Of a stretch of DNA of 64,000 bases, positions 45,041 through 53,296 are shown piece by piece. The stretch is from Plantactinospora mayteni. GTDB lineage: Bacteria; Actinomycetota; Actinomycetes; Mycobacteriales; Micromonosporaceae. The notes below the pieces were generated by a model. It saw only the letters and a program-made list of their open reading frames with translations. It was not told the origin of the DNA and searched no databases. A program made the translations under genes and the position numbers. The DNA is taken from NCBI RefSeq assembly GCF_016862935.1, contig NZ_BONX01000012.1:1-64000 (forward strand), written 5' to 3'. How positions within the stretch are numbered: position 1 is the stretch's first letter; each line of letters begins with the position of its first letter.

Positions 45041-45135
45041 GCCCGCTATCCCACCAGCCCGTCACCACCCAGGCAACTTGACCAAGGCCCCCCGGGCCGA
45101 GCGGACGGCCGCCGACCAGCGGACCCGGCGACCGT

Positions 45136-45627
45136 TCAACCGACCTGGGTGAGCAGGGTGACCGGGGCACCGTCCCCGGCGTACCGGTACGGCTCCAGTT
45201 CGGCGTCCCAGGCCGTGCCCATCGCCTTGTCGAGCGCGTGCGCGAGCGCCTCCGGCGCCCGGGCCGACGCCATGATCGACCGCAGCCGATCCTCGCCGAG
45301 CTGGATGTCGCCGGCCGCTCCGGCGGTGGCCCGGAAGAGCCCCCGGCCGGGCACGTACATGAACCGCTCACCGTCGACGCCGGGACTCGGCTCCTCGGTG
45401 ACCTCGAAACGGATCATGGGCCACTGTCTCAGGGCAGCCGCCAGTTCCGCGCCGGTCCCAGGCCGGCCGGACCACCCGCACTCCGCCCGACGGGCGCTCG
45501 GATCGACCGGCTGGGCCGTCCAGTGCAGGGTGACCGGCGCGGTAAGGACGCGCGCGATCGCCCACTCGACGTGCTGGCACACGGCGAGTGGGGTCGAGTG
45601 GACGTAAACGACGCCACGCGTTGGCAC
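45136..45627 (-). CDS. DUF3145 family protein
   Basis: A 163-residue cytoplasmic protein of the actinobacterial DUF3145 family. Family features are the start TRGVVYVHSTPLAVCQHVEWAI, ECGWSGRPGTGAELAAALR and EDRLRSIMASA. No activity is known. GTG 45627 is well placed, with GGGAGG five bases upstream. It is transcribed leftward 95 bp before the GH3 gene. The 294-bp upstream spacer also serves the divergent small conserved protein. Confidence 0.85.
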   Translation of the reverse strand: MPTRGVVYVHSTPLAVCQHVEWAIARVLTAPVTLHWTAQPVDPSARRAECGWSGRPGTGAELAAALRQWPMIRFEVTEEPSPGVDGERFMYVPGRGLFRATAGAAGDIQLGEDRLRSIMASARAPEALAHALDKAMGTAWDAELEPYRYAGDGAPVTLLTQVG

Positions 45628-45838
45628 GGTGACCTCCCGGAGAGCGAGGTGCGTCTTCCCCTACGACCTCGACCTCGGCGGGCTGATCTCCCGTGCGATT
45701 GCTGGAACACATGATGACGCTTGTGACGGATGGTACGCCAGGGATTCACGAAACTGCCCCGGGGGAATACCCGTACCGGTGACGGTAGTTGGACCGCACG
45801 TCAGCGGCGGTAGCCGTCCGGCCATCGCCGGTGTCGTG

Positions 45839-45844
45839 TAAAAT
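45839..45844 (+). promoter_or_regulatory. candidate -10 box for the 45922 gene
   Basis: TAAAAT followed by TTTG forms one of the most AT-rich stretches in this region and is preceded directly by TG. It is about 78 bp before the GTG start, which would give a leader of roughly 70 nt. No clear -35 box was found. Confidence 0.3.
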
Positions 45845-45921
45845 TTGCCCGGCGGCGTCTGCCGCCAAGGCCGTCCCCTCGGACTTTCCAGTCCTCCCGT
45901 ACGTCTTCAAGGAGTACCCCC

Positions 45922-46251
45922 GTGGCGAGCAACACCTCCAAGACCGCGCGCGCATCCGTCCGTGCCGGCCAGGCAGGCCAGGGTGGCGCCCTGAGCGTGC
46001 TCGGTGAGTTCAAGTACCTCATCCCGCTCAACGGCGGCAAGCACGCCTACGTGCGGAACCTGACCAACGGCAAGACCTCGCACCTGCGTACCGACTCCGA
46101 GGCGTTCGTCGAGGAGATCCGGACGCTGGCCGGTGCCGGCCACGCCGTCAAGATCCGGGCCGAGCTGAACAACCTGGCCGCCACCCACCCGGCCGACGGC
46201 TGGGACACCACCGAGAAGCGGCTGGTCGAGGCCGGCGTCTTCGAGGCCTGA
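45922..46251 (+). CDS. small conserved actinobacterial protein
   Basis: A 109-residue protein. After a polar Lys/Ser/Ala start (MASNTSKTARASVRAG) comes a compact domain: LGEFKYLIPLNGGKHAYVRNLTNGKTSHLRTDSEAF, then an alpha-helical end with LAGAGHAVKIRAELNNLAAT. I have seen similar proteins in Streptomyces but know no function for them. GTG 45922 has AAGGAG upstream. It is a single-gene unit with its own promoter zone and a strong terminator, which suggests appreciable expression. Confidence 0.7.
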   Translation: MASNTSKTARASVRAGQAGQGGALSVLGEFKYLIPLNGGKHAYVRNLTNGKTSHLRTDSEAFVEEIRTLAGAGHAVKIRAELNNLAATHPADGWDTTEKRLVEAGVFEA

Positions 46252-46286
46252 GCCCACCCACCGGCACACTCAGCTCCACAACCCGT

Positions 46287-46320
46287 AACGCCCCGACGGA
46301 TCGTCTCGCGTCGGGGCGTT
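46287..46320 (+). terminator. strong terminator after the 45922 gene
   Basis: A perfect 12-bp inverted repeat AACGCCCCGACG / CGTCGGGGCGTT with a 10-nt loop starts 35 bp after the stop codon. The arm ends AA/TT, favourable for termination in both directions. Confidence 0.85.
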
Positions 46321-46535
46321 CACGTCTGCGCGGGACGTTCCGCACCGATCCCCGCCGGCCCGCCCACCCGAGCCGATGATTCGCCGGGACGACGGGCGGG
46401 TATCCCCCGTTCCAGCGACGCGTTCCGGCAGTTCGTGGACGTCGGCGCCGCGCCGGCCCGACCCGTCGGCGCCACCCTGGCCGGAGCGCCCACCATCCGT
46501 GGGTACGGCTACCCCGGCTCGACGCGGAGGTGACC

Positions 46536-47673
46536 ATGCCCGCCCCGGTTCCGGTACGCCTGCCCGACGGCGTACGGCTGTCCGACGGCGTACGGCTGTC
46601 CGACGGCGTACGGCTGTCCGACGGCGTAGGGCTGTCCGACGGCATGCGGCTGCACGTCGACGTCTCGGGTGCGGACAGCGCCCCGCGTACCGTGGTGCTG
46701 CTGCACGGCTGGACCCTGGACGGGCGTACCTGGCACCGGCAGGTGAGCGCGCTGCGGGAGGCGTACGGCGACGGCGTCCGGGTGGTCAGTTACGACGCGC
46801 GGGGGCACGGCCGGTCCGGCCCGACCACGCTGCGCTCGTCCACCCTCGCCCAGCTCGGCGACGACCTGGCCGAGGTACTCGCCCAGGTGGCGCCGACCGG
46901 GCCGGTGGTGCTGGTCGGGCACTCGATGGGCGGGATGACGGTGCTGGAGTACGCCCACCGGCACCCCGCCGACTTCGCCCGCCGGGTCGCCGGAGTCGTC
47001 CTGGTGGCCACCACCGCCGAGGGCCACACGCACACCGGGTACGGCGTACCGGCCCCGCTGGCCCGGCTGATCCGGATCGCCGAGACCACCTGTGCCGGAC
47101 TGCTGGCCCGGTGCGGCGGCTGGCGTACCCCGCCACCCCTGCTGTACGCGCTCCGCCCGACCCTGCGCTGGCTTCTCTTCGGCGACGCCTGCGAGCCGGC
47201 CGACATCCGGCTCACCACCTCGGCGGTGGCCCGGGCCGGGCTCGTCTCGATCGGCGGGTTCCGGCCCTCCATCGGGGCCCAGCGGCGGCTGGAGACGCTC
47301 GCCACCCTCGGCGACCTGCCGGTGGCGGCCCTGGTCGGCGACCGCGACCGGCTCACCCCACCGCCCTGCACCCTGTCGATCAGCGCGGCGCTCCCCTCGG
47401 CCGAGCTGACCGTCTGCCCCGGCGCCGGCCACATTGCTGATGCTGGAGCGCCCCGAGGAGGTCACCGCCGCCCTGCACTCGGTCGTCGACCGGGTCGGAC
47501 CGCTCCGACGGACGGGAGACCGCCCCGGCCCGGCGACGAAGATCACCCGGAAGGCGAAGATCACCCGGAAGGCGGCGGCCACGGCGACGGCCACCGGCCG
47601 GGCGAGGCGGGCCGGGACCCACCTCGAGCAGCCCAGAGGGGTCGGCGCCCGGCGCGGCGCACCATGCCCCTGA
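46536..47673 (+). pseudogene. alpha/beta-hydrolase gene broken by a single-base frameshift
   Basis: The first frame (46536 onward) encodes an alpha/beta hydrolase: HVDVSGADSAPRTVVLLHGW, the nucleophile elbow LVGHSMGGMTVLE (Ser), and Asp in VGDRDRLTPP. At 47433-47436 the sequence CACATTGCTGATG appears to contain one extra T: without it the product reads GAGHMLMLERPEEVTAALHSVVDRVG, the expected C-terminal His segment, which the track continues in another frame to 47673. With the T the frame runs on into an Arg/Pro/Gly-rich tail to 47828. ATG 46536 has GGAGG five bases upstream. It is a real pseudogene or a sequencing error; the enzyme type is unspecific. Confidence 0.75.
46561..46652. repeat. 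18-bp tandem repeat in hydrolase N-terminus
   Basis: Four to five in-frame copies of an 18-bp unit like CGGCTGTCCGACGGCGTA encode SDGVRL hexapeptides at the start of the hydrolase gene, ahead of the canonical MRLHVDVSG start. The copies are almost identical, so the expansion is recent. Confidence 0.85.
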
Positions 47674-47824
47674 GCCGGATCGACCCGCCGCCGCACAGGC
47701 GTGGCCGGGTCGGGGCGGGCGGGCACGGCGTACCCTCGCTTCCTGGAAATTCGGCGCGCGGCCGTCCGGACCTCGGGTGCCAGACGGGGGCGTCGCCGCA
47801 GATCGACCTCCGGGAGCAGACGCG

Positions 47825-49948
47825 TTGACCGACCACACCACTCTGCGGCAGGAGATCGAGGCCGAACAGCGCCACCTGGACCGGGTCTACGCCCGGCTGG
47901 CGCAGTTGCGGCACTCCGCCGTGCTGGCCGAGCGGGAGGGCTACCAACTGGCCCGGGTCGGCAACTTCGGCGCGCTGGTGGAACGGGACGCGATGGTCTT
48001 CCACGCCGCCCGGCGCCGGCACACCCTGGACGCCGAACACGAGGGACTGGTCTTCGGCCGGCTGGACCTGCGTACCGGGCAGGTGCTGCACGTGGGCCGG
48101 CTCGGCGTACGCGGCGAGCACGCCGAGCCGCTGGTGATCGACTGGCGGGCACCGGCCGCCGCCGCGTTCTACCAGGCCACCGCGGCGGAGCCGCAGGGCG
48201 TCGTACGCCGACGGGTGATCAGCTCCAGCGGCGAGCGAGTGACCAGGATCTCGGACGACCTGCTCGACCCGGCGGCGGCGCCGAACGGGATGCGGGTGGT
48301 CGGCGACGGCGCCATGCTCGCCGCCCTGTCCCGGACCACCGGCCGGGAGATGCGCGACATCGTCGCCACCATCCAGCGGGAACAGGACGAGGCGATCCGC
48401 TCCCCCGCCGGCGGGGTGACCGTGGTCTCCGGCGGTCCGGGCACCGGCAAGACGGCGGTGGCCCTGCACCGGGCCGCCTACCTGCTCTATTCCGACCGCA
48501 ACCGGTTCGCCGGCGGCGGGGTACTGGTGGTGGGCCCGTCCGCCGTCTTCGTCGACTACATCGCCTCGGTGCTCCCCTCACTCGGTGAGAACGCCGCCAC
48601 CCTGCACTCGCTCGGCTCGCTCTTCGAGGGAATCGAGGCGACCCGCACCGACCCGCCAGCCGTGGCCGCCGTCAAGGGCTCGCTGCGAATGCGCCGGGTA
48701 CTGGAGCGGGCGGTCCGGGACCAGGTCCCGGACGCCCCCACCGAACTGCGGCTGTTCTACCGGGGCGAACTGCTCCGGCTCTCCGGCGCCGAACTGGAGC
48801 GGATCCGGACCCGGGCGCTGCCGCCGGGTGCCCGCCGCAACGAGGTACGCCGGGCCGGCTTCGACGGCATCTTCGCCGCGCTCTGGGCACAGGCCCAGGA
48901 GCTACGGGTGGGCCGGCTGCCCGACCAGCGGACCTTCGAGGACGACATCGCCGAGCGCCCCGAGTTCCGGGACTTCCTGCGCGCCTGGTGGCCCCGGCTG
49001 CACCCCCGGCACGTACTGCCCTGGCTGGCCGATCCGGAGCGGCTGCGCCGGTACGCCACCGGGATCCTGTCCCGGGCCGAGATCCGGCTGCTCGCCGAGG
49101 CGTACCGGACGCTGGGCGGTGCGGGGCCGAGCGTCGCCGACGTGGCACTGCTCGACGAACTCGACCACCTGCTGGGCCGGCCGCCCCGACCGGCGAAGCG
49201 GCGGCGTGACCCGTACCAGTTGGCCGGCGGGGTCCGCGAGGTGACCACGTACGCGGACCGGCAGCGCTCGGCCCGCACCGGCCGGGACGCCGCCGCCGAG
49301 CGGCCGACCGACTACCGCGAGTACGCCCACGTGGTGGTCGACGAGTCCCAGGACGTCTCCCCGATGCAGTGGCGGATGCTGGGCCGGCGGGGGCGGCTCG
49401 CCTCCTGGACCGTGGTCGGCGACCCGGCCCAGACCGCCTGGACCGGCGACCCGGCGGAGCTGGACCGGGCCCAGGACAAGGCGCTCGGTCGACGTCCCCG
49501 GCACGAGTTCACCCTCACCACCAACTACCGCAACTCGGCGGAGATCTTCGCGGCGGCGGCCCGGGTGATCCGCGAGGTCTCCCCCGACCTGCCGCTGCCG
49601 GTCGCGGTCCGGGCCACCGGGGTACTCCCGGTCGAGCTGGTGGTGCCGGCCGCCGAGCTGTCGGACGCGGTCCGGGAGGCGGCGGCGAAGCTGCTCGCCG
49701 AGGTCGAGGGGACGGTCGGGGTGATCAGCGCGGTCACCCGGCGGGCCGAGGTCGCCGGCTGGCTGGAGTCGGCCCCCGACCCGCGCCTCCAGGTGGTCGA
49801 CACCATGCAGGCCAAGGGCCTGGAGTACGACGGCGTCGTGCTGGTCGGCCCGACCGAGATCCGGGCGGACTCAGCCGCCGGGGTACGCACCCTCTACGTA
49901 GCACTCTCCCGCGCCACCCAGCGACTCACCACCGTCAACCCGCTCTGA
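47825..49948 (+). CDS. helR: UvrD-like helicase of the HelD/HelR RNA-polymerase-recycling type
   Basis: A 707-residue superfamily-1 ATPase. An N-terminal coiled coil (LRQEIEAEQRHLDRVYARLAQLR), as in HelD proteins that enter the RNA polymerase channels, is followed by Walker A (SGGPGTGKTAVALHRAAYLL, near 205), VVVDESQDVSPMQW (near 505) and the C-terminal UvrD motif RTLYVALSRATQRLT. HelR of Streptomyces frees stalled polymerase and gives rifamycin tolerance; that role is inferred for this gene. TTG 47825 has GGGAG eight bases upstream. I found no rifamycin-associated element in the 150 bp before it. Confidence 0.75.
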   Translation: MTDHTTLRQEIEAEQRHLDRVYARLAQLRHSAVLAEREGYQLARVGNFGALVERDAMVFHAARRRHTLDAEHEGLVFGRLDLRTGQVLHVGRLGVRGEHAEPLVIDWRAPAAAAFYQATAAEPQGVVRRRVISSSGERVTRISDDLLDPAAAPNGMRVVGDGAMLAALSRTTGREMRDIVATIQREQDEAIRSPAGGVTVVSGGPGTGKTAVALHRAAYLLYSDRNRFAGGGVLVVGPSAVFVDYIASVLPSLGENAATLHSLGSLFEGIEATRTDPPAVAAVKGSLRMRRVLERAVRDQVPDAPTELRLFYRGELLRLSGAELERIRTRALPPGARRNEVRRAGFDGIFAALWAQAQELRVGRLPDQRTFEDDIAERPEFRDFLRAWWPRLHPRHVLPWLADPERLRRYATGILSRAEIRLLAEAYRTLGGAGPSVADVALLDELDHLLGRPPRPAKRRRDPYQLAGGVREVTTYADRQRSARTGRDAAAERPTDYREYAHVVVDESQDVSPMQWRMLGRRGRLASWTVVGDPAQTAWTGDPAELDRAQDKALGRRPRHEFTLTTNYRNSAEIFAAAARVIREVSPDLPLPVAVRATGVLPVELVVPAAELSDAVREAAAKLLAEVEGTVGVISAVTRRAEVAGWLESAPDPRLQVVDTMQAKGLEYDGVVLVGPTEIRADSAAGVRTLYVALSRATQRLTTVNPL

Positions 49949-50285
49949 CGGCTCTTCGGGGTGGGCCGGTGCGGGTCGGGCGCCGGAGCGGTATCGGTTG
50001 CCGAATCGGGCAGCCGAACTGCCCCCTCGCGGCAGGCCCCAACACGTTCAGAAACCGGCGGTGGATCCGACGCCACCCCCGGACCACCAAGGCGCCGGCA
50101 ACACACCAAGTCTCAAGATTCTTGGAGAGTTATGGTCCGCCACGAACCCTAAGTCGCCGAGAATCTTGAGGGTTGTTCCACATCGTGGGCGCTACGAGGC
50201 GGCCAGGCCCAGTCGGGCCGCCCGGTCTGACGGCTCTTCGGGGTGGGCCGGTGCGGGTCGGATGCCGAAGCGGTGTCGGTTGCCG
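49944..50285. repeat. 60-bp direct repeat, copies 282 bp apart, first spanning helR stop
   Basis: 49944-50003 and 50226-50285 agree at 56 of 60 positions (first 36 identical, beginning TCTGACGGCTCTTCGG). The first copy includes the helR TGA. The whole interval 49949-50431 (483 bp) has no gene; it also holds the inverted repeat described separately. Confidence 0.9.
50112..50170. repeat. 11-bp perfect inverted repeat with 37-nt spacer
   Basis: CTCAAGATTCT (50112-50122) and AGAATCTTGAG (50160-50170) are exact reverse complements, flanking a moderately AT-rich spacer with a second nested pair AACCCT/AGGGTT. It lies between the two 60-bp direct repeats. It could be a hairpin, an operator or the ends of a vestigial element. 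Confidence 0.7.
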
Positions 50286-50431
50286 GGTCAGAGGCCGGGC
50301 CGCCCTCTTGGCGGCGACCTCCGAGATGACGAAGCCCCCGGACCCGGATCTACCTACCCCGGGCCGAGGGCTTTGCGTCGTTCCGGGGCCGGCTGTGGCT
50401 GGCCCCGGTGGCTGGTTCGTCGGTACCTGTG

Positions 50432-50623
50432 TCAGGCGTGCGTCTTCGTCAGGCTGACGAACGCCCGCCAGGCGGCCGGGCCGAAGGTCAGCGTTCCGCC
50501 GTCCCGGTCCTTGGTGTCCCGGACCAGCACTCGGCCGGGAAGGTTGTCGGCAACCTCGACACAGTTTGAATGGCCGCCGGAACGCACGGACTTCCGCCAG
50601 GCCGGGGCGTCACTTGTGTTCAT
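50432..50623 (-). CDS. DUF397 family protein
   Basis: A 63-residue protein with the DUF397 pattern: WRKSVRSGGHSNCVEVA, then VLVRDTKDRDGGTLTFGPAAWRAFV. In actinomycetes these small proteins are almost always next to an XRE/DUF5753 regulator, as here, where its start overlaps the regulator's end by 14 bp. Some pairs behave like toxin-antitoxin or developmental regulator systems. The start is at 50623. Confidence 0.88.
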   Translation of the reverse strand: MNTSDAPAWRKSVRSGGHSNCVEVADNLPGRVLVRDTKDRDGGTLTFGPAAWRAFVSLTKTHA

Positions 50624-51398
50624 TCAGCACCTCCAGAATCAGGTCTCTGCTCAGGTCGGCCGCCATCGCCAAGCCGTTGATCGACTCCCAGGATAGCTCT
50701 AGCTCGCCCACGTCCCCCGCTGAGGTCGCTACCTTGCCCTGCAACTGATCGTCAAGGTATGAGATCCGCTTGCCGTCTCTCAGGGTTGCCAGCGAGATCG
50801 GACCGCCTAGACCAGCGTGCAACCCTCCGGCGGCATCCGGCAGCACACGCACCGTCACGGATGGCTTGTGTCCAATGTCGGCGAGGTATCCGAGCTGATC
50901 TTTCATGACCTCGTGCGGACCTCGCCGAAGCGCGAATTCCGCGATGATGCAGGAAATCGTCGCCGGCGGGTCGCGGTCCAGAACGGCTGCCTGCCGGGCT
51001 GCCCGGTCCGCGACAAGATCCTCCACTCTCCCCACGTTCGCCGGAACTCCCGCGAACATCTCTCGCATGTACGGCTCACGCTGTAGCGGGGACGGGATCA
51101 ATAGCGGTGCCCAGGACCGCAGCAACAGCGCGCGGCGCTCGTGCTCAACCCATGGGCGTAGCCACGGGCGCAGGTCTTCGTGTGCCGTCTTTGCCAGCCC
51201 TTGAATTTCGCTGCCGGTGCCGAACACCTCGTCAAGGCGTTGCGCCGTGCCTTCCTGCGGTATCAGCTTCCCCGACTCGAAGTTCTGCACCGAGGACTTT
51301 GACACGCCGATCGCGGCGGCCAGCCGATCTTGAGACAGTTTGCGCTGGGTGCGCAGCTCTCGGATGCGGGCCGGAAGCGATGCCGGTTGGTCATTCAC
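50610..51398 (-). CDS. XRE regulator with DUF5753 domain
   Basis: A 262-residue regulator. Residues about 7-65 are a Cro/C1 helix-turn-helix (TQRKLSQDRLAAAIGVSKSSVQNFESGK), followed by the DUF5753 ligand-like domain (YMREMFAGV, EFALRRGPHEVMKDQLGYLADI, ISYLDDQLQGKV). With the overlapping DUF397 gene it forms the standard actinomycete pair. GTG 51398 is chosen because GAGG lies about eight bases upstream; the ORF extends three codons further. Targets unknown. It is divergent from the hairpin-bearing small ORF. Confidence 0.86.
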   Translation of the reverse strand: MNDQPASLPARIRELRTQRKLSQDRLAAAIGVSKSSVQNFESGKLIPQEGTAQRLDEVFGTGSEIQGLAKTAHEDLRPWLRPWVEHERRALLLRSWAPLLIPSPLQREPYMREMFAGVPANVGRVEDLVADRAARQAAVLDRDPPATISCIIAEFALRRGPHEVMKDQLGYLADIGHKPSVTVRVLPDAAGGLHAGLGGPISLATLRDGKRISYLDDQLQGKVATSAGDVGELELSWESINGLAMAADLSRDLILEVLNEHK

Positions 51399-51586
51399 GA
51401 TTATCACCTCGGGTGGTCGGCAGGTGTTGTCACCATCATTGGGCGGCCATCGGGTTCATCTTCCGATATCGCAACCTCACGGTCCAGGGTGGAGGGCAGA
51501 CGGAAAGCCATTACAGCGGCCCGCTTCAACATGCCGGGGGCGTGGCCGCAAGATCCGCCCCGATGGTGGGTCATCTTTCCGTCAAC

Positions 51587-51624
51587 GGGGGCGGTCGCTC
51601 GTACGGGACACGAGCACCGCCCCC
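51587..51624 (+). terminator. strong hairpin before the 51661 ORF
   Basis: GGGGGCGGT-C-GCTCGT pairs with ACGAGC-ACCGCCCCC around a 7-nt loop (15 base pairs, one bulge) and is followed by TTTCCC and TTGTTT. It ends 37 nt before the ATG of the rightward small ORF, so it is either the terminator of an upstream transcript or an attenuator/leader structure. Confidence 0.6.
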
Positions 51625-51660
51625 TTTCCCTGTTGTTTACCGGAACGGGAGGGCAAAAGA

Positions 51661-52125
51661 ATGAGACAGGCACGAGGGACCAGACTCGGCCATCGCCGAG
51701 TTTGGTGGCGCCTCTGGCGGTATTGCTGGTGTGGACACCGGTGGATCTGCCCCGACTCGGATCCCGGCGTGTGCTTCTACTACCCCCAGCGGGGTAGTAG
51801 AAGCACACGATCGGCGGGTGCCGACGCCGAGAGTGCGTCCCGGACGGGCGCCGAGTTCCGGCGGGCGGTTCGGGTCGCCACGGTTGACGCCAGGATCGCG
51901 CGGCAGGCACGGGCCGGGCACGAGGACGCGCCACCCCCGCCGCCACCACCCCCGCCCTCGCCGCCGGAGCAGCCGCAGCGTCCGTGGATCGATCTCCCCG
52001 TCTCCCGCAATGCGGGCCGGTATGACGGGTGGAACGGGCCGACCCGGGCGCACCTGGCCCACGGCCGGGCCGGCGGCCTGACTCCGGCCCAGCAGCACCG
52101 AGCCCGGCACGCCGAGCGGGTGTAA
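51661..52125 (+). CDS. small hypothetical protein interrupted by a perfect hairpin
   Basis: A 154-residue ORF. Start ATG 51661 has GGAGGG eight bases upstream. The N-terminus (TRLGHRRVWWRLWRYCWCGHRWICPDS) is Trp/Cys/Arg-rich, a pattern seen in small actinomycete proteins encoded near XRE/DUF397 pairs; a Pro run and SRNAGRYDGWNGPTRAHLAHGRAGGLTPAQQ follow near the end. Between the two parts an 18-bp inverted repeat with a 4-nt loop (51769-51808) is read in frame as FYYPQRGSRST. The C-terminal PTRA...GLTPAQQ tail also recurs in other actinomycete proteins. Function unknown. Confidence 0.5.
   Translation: MRQARGTRLGHRRVWWRLWRYCWCGHRWICPDSDPGVCFYYPQRGSRSTRSAGADAESASRTGAEFRRAVRVATVDARIARQARAGHEDAPPPPPPPPPSPPEQPQRPWIDLPVSRNAGRYDGWNGPTRAHLAHGRAGGLTPAQQHRARHAERV
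51769..51808. repeat. 18-bp perfect inverted repeat with 4-nt loop inside a coding frame
   Basis: GTGTGCTTCTACTACCCC and its exact complement flank CAGC. A stem this long and perfect in a coding region is unlikely by chance and would strongly fold in the transcript. Confidence 0.92.
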
Positions 52126-52246
52126 ACCCGTGATCGGGCCATGGGCGCGATGGGAACGACACATCGCCCGACGACGAGCGCGTGAGCGGCAAACGCCCGG
52201 GCAGCACCTCCCGGCCGGCGGCCCGACGCCGGACAACGCCGCCCGC

Positions 52247-53221
52247 TCACTCCTCCGGTGGCGGGGCGGGCGGGTCGAGGAACAGGGCCAGCCGGTCGAC
52301 ACTGATCGCGCTGGTCAGCAGCCGCTCCTTGCGGTTGCCGAGCAACCGGCGGGTCCAGTCGACGAAGCCGCCGTCGCCGAGTTCGACCCGCTCGCCGTCT
52401 AGTACCGCGCTGATCTTGAAGCACCATCCGGTGTAGTAGCCCCGGCCGCGGGAGCGGTCCGGGTCGTCGCGTACCAGGATCTTCGGGTGGTCGGCCAGGG
52501 CGGCCCGGGCCGCCTCGGCGATCGGTACCGCCGCCGGGTCCAGCACGGTCAGGGCGACCTCGATCGTCGGCACCCCGGCCGACTCCAGCGCCGCGCAGAG
52601 GATCCGCAACTGCTCGCCACAACTGCGCCGCTCAAACGCCAGACTCCCGGTGTCCCGGCCGGCGGTGACCAGGGCGAGGAGGCTGAAGTGGGCGAACCGG
52701 CCCGCCCCGGCGAACCGCTGGGCCCGGATCACCCGTTGCAGGGTCGCCAGTCGCACCGGCGGGGCCGACCGGCCGTTCCGGGCGAGCAGTTCCCGGCGCC
52801 GGACCGCCGCCTCCAGCGCCAGCCCGTTGGTCGGATCGGCCGCCACCTCACTGCCCCGGACCGTGGCGAGCACGTTGTTCTGGTTCACCCCGGCGACCAC
52901 GGAGTGGGTGCCCAGCGGTGCGACCGGGGCGAGGGTAAGCAGTTCGTACCGCTCCGGTACGGCGGAGAGCAGCAGGTCCTCGGCCCGGCGCAGCCGGCGG
53001 AACCCGGCCTGGGCCGGTGCGACGAAACGGTTCTCCGTGTACCGGCGCAGTACGTCGGCCGGGCTCAGGAAGCCCGCCCGGGTCCGGAACGCGGCCAGCA
53101 GCAGCGTGACCAGATCCGAACCGGACAGCCGTACGCCCAGGGTGTTCAGGATTTCGGCGCCGCCGGCCTGGCGCAGCACCCGGGCCAGCGCGGCCCCCTC
53201 GACCGTGTCAGGATCCGCCAT
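52247..53221 (-). CDS. class II aminoacyl-tRNA-synthetase-like (HisRS-like) protein
   Basis: A 324-residue protein. Segments match class II synthetases: APLGTHSVVAGVNQNNVLAT with GSEVAADPTNGLALEAA looks like motif 2, and RGRGYYTGWCFKIS resembles the HisRS RGLDYYTG motif, followed by GDGGFVDW and a final helix SAISVDRLAL like motif 3. It lacks an anticodon-binding domain and is shorter than HisRS (about 420), more like HisZ. The real function is unknown; a charging, regulatory (HisZ-like) or amino-acid-ligase role is possible. It lies 75 bp downstream of the second glucosidase-like gene and could belong to the same operon. Confidence 0.55.
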   Translation of the reverse strand: MADPDTVEGAALARVLRQAGGAEILNTLGVRLSGSDLVTLLLAAFRTRAGFLSPADVLRRYTENRFVAPAQAGFRRLRRAEDLLLSAVPERYELLTLAPVAPLGTHSVVAGVNQNNVLATVRGSEVAADPTNGLALEAAVRRRELLARNGRSAPPVRLATLQRVIRAQRFAGAGRFAHFSLLALVTAGRDTGSLAFERRSCGEQLRILCAALESAGVPTIEVALTVLDPAAVPIAEAARAALADHPKILVRDDPDRSRGRGYYTGWCFKISAVLDGERVELGDGGFVDWTRRLLGNRKERLLTSAISVDRLALFLDPPAPPPEE

Positions 53222-53296
53222 CGCATATCGCTATCACGGCGGATCGCCGTCCACCACCCGGATTTCCATTCGAACCGTGCCGCGCACCGCGACACG

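Noticed and set aside
47674-47824. Rifamycin-associated element before helR
   Set aside because: No sequence resembling the known 19-bp element is visible in the spacer or directly upstream.
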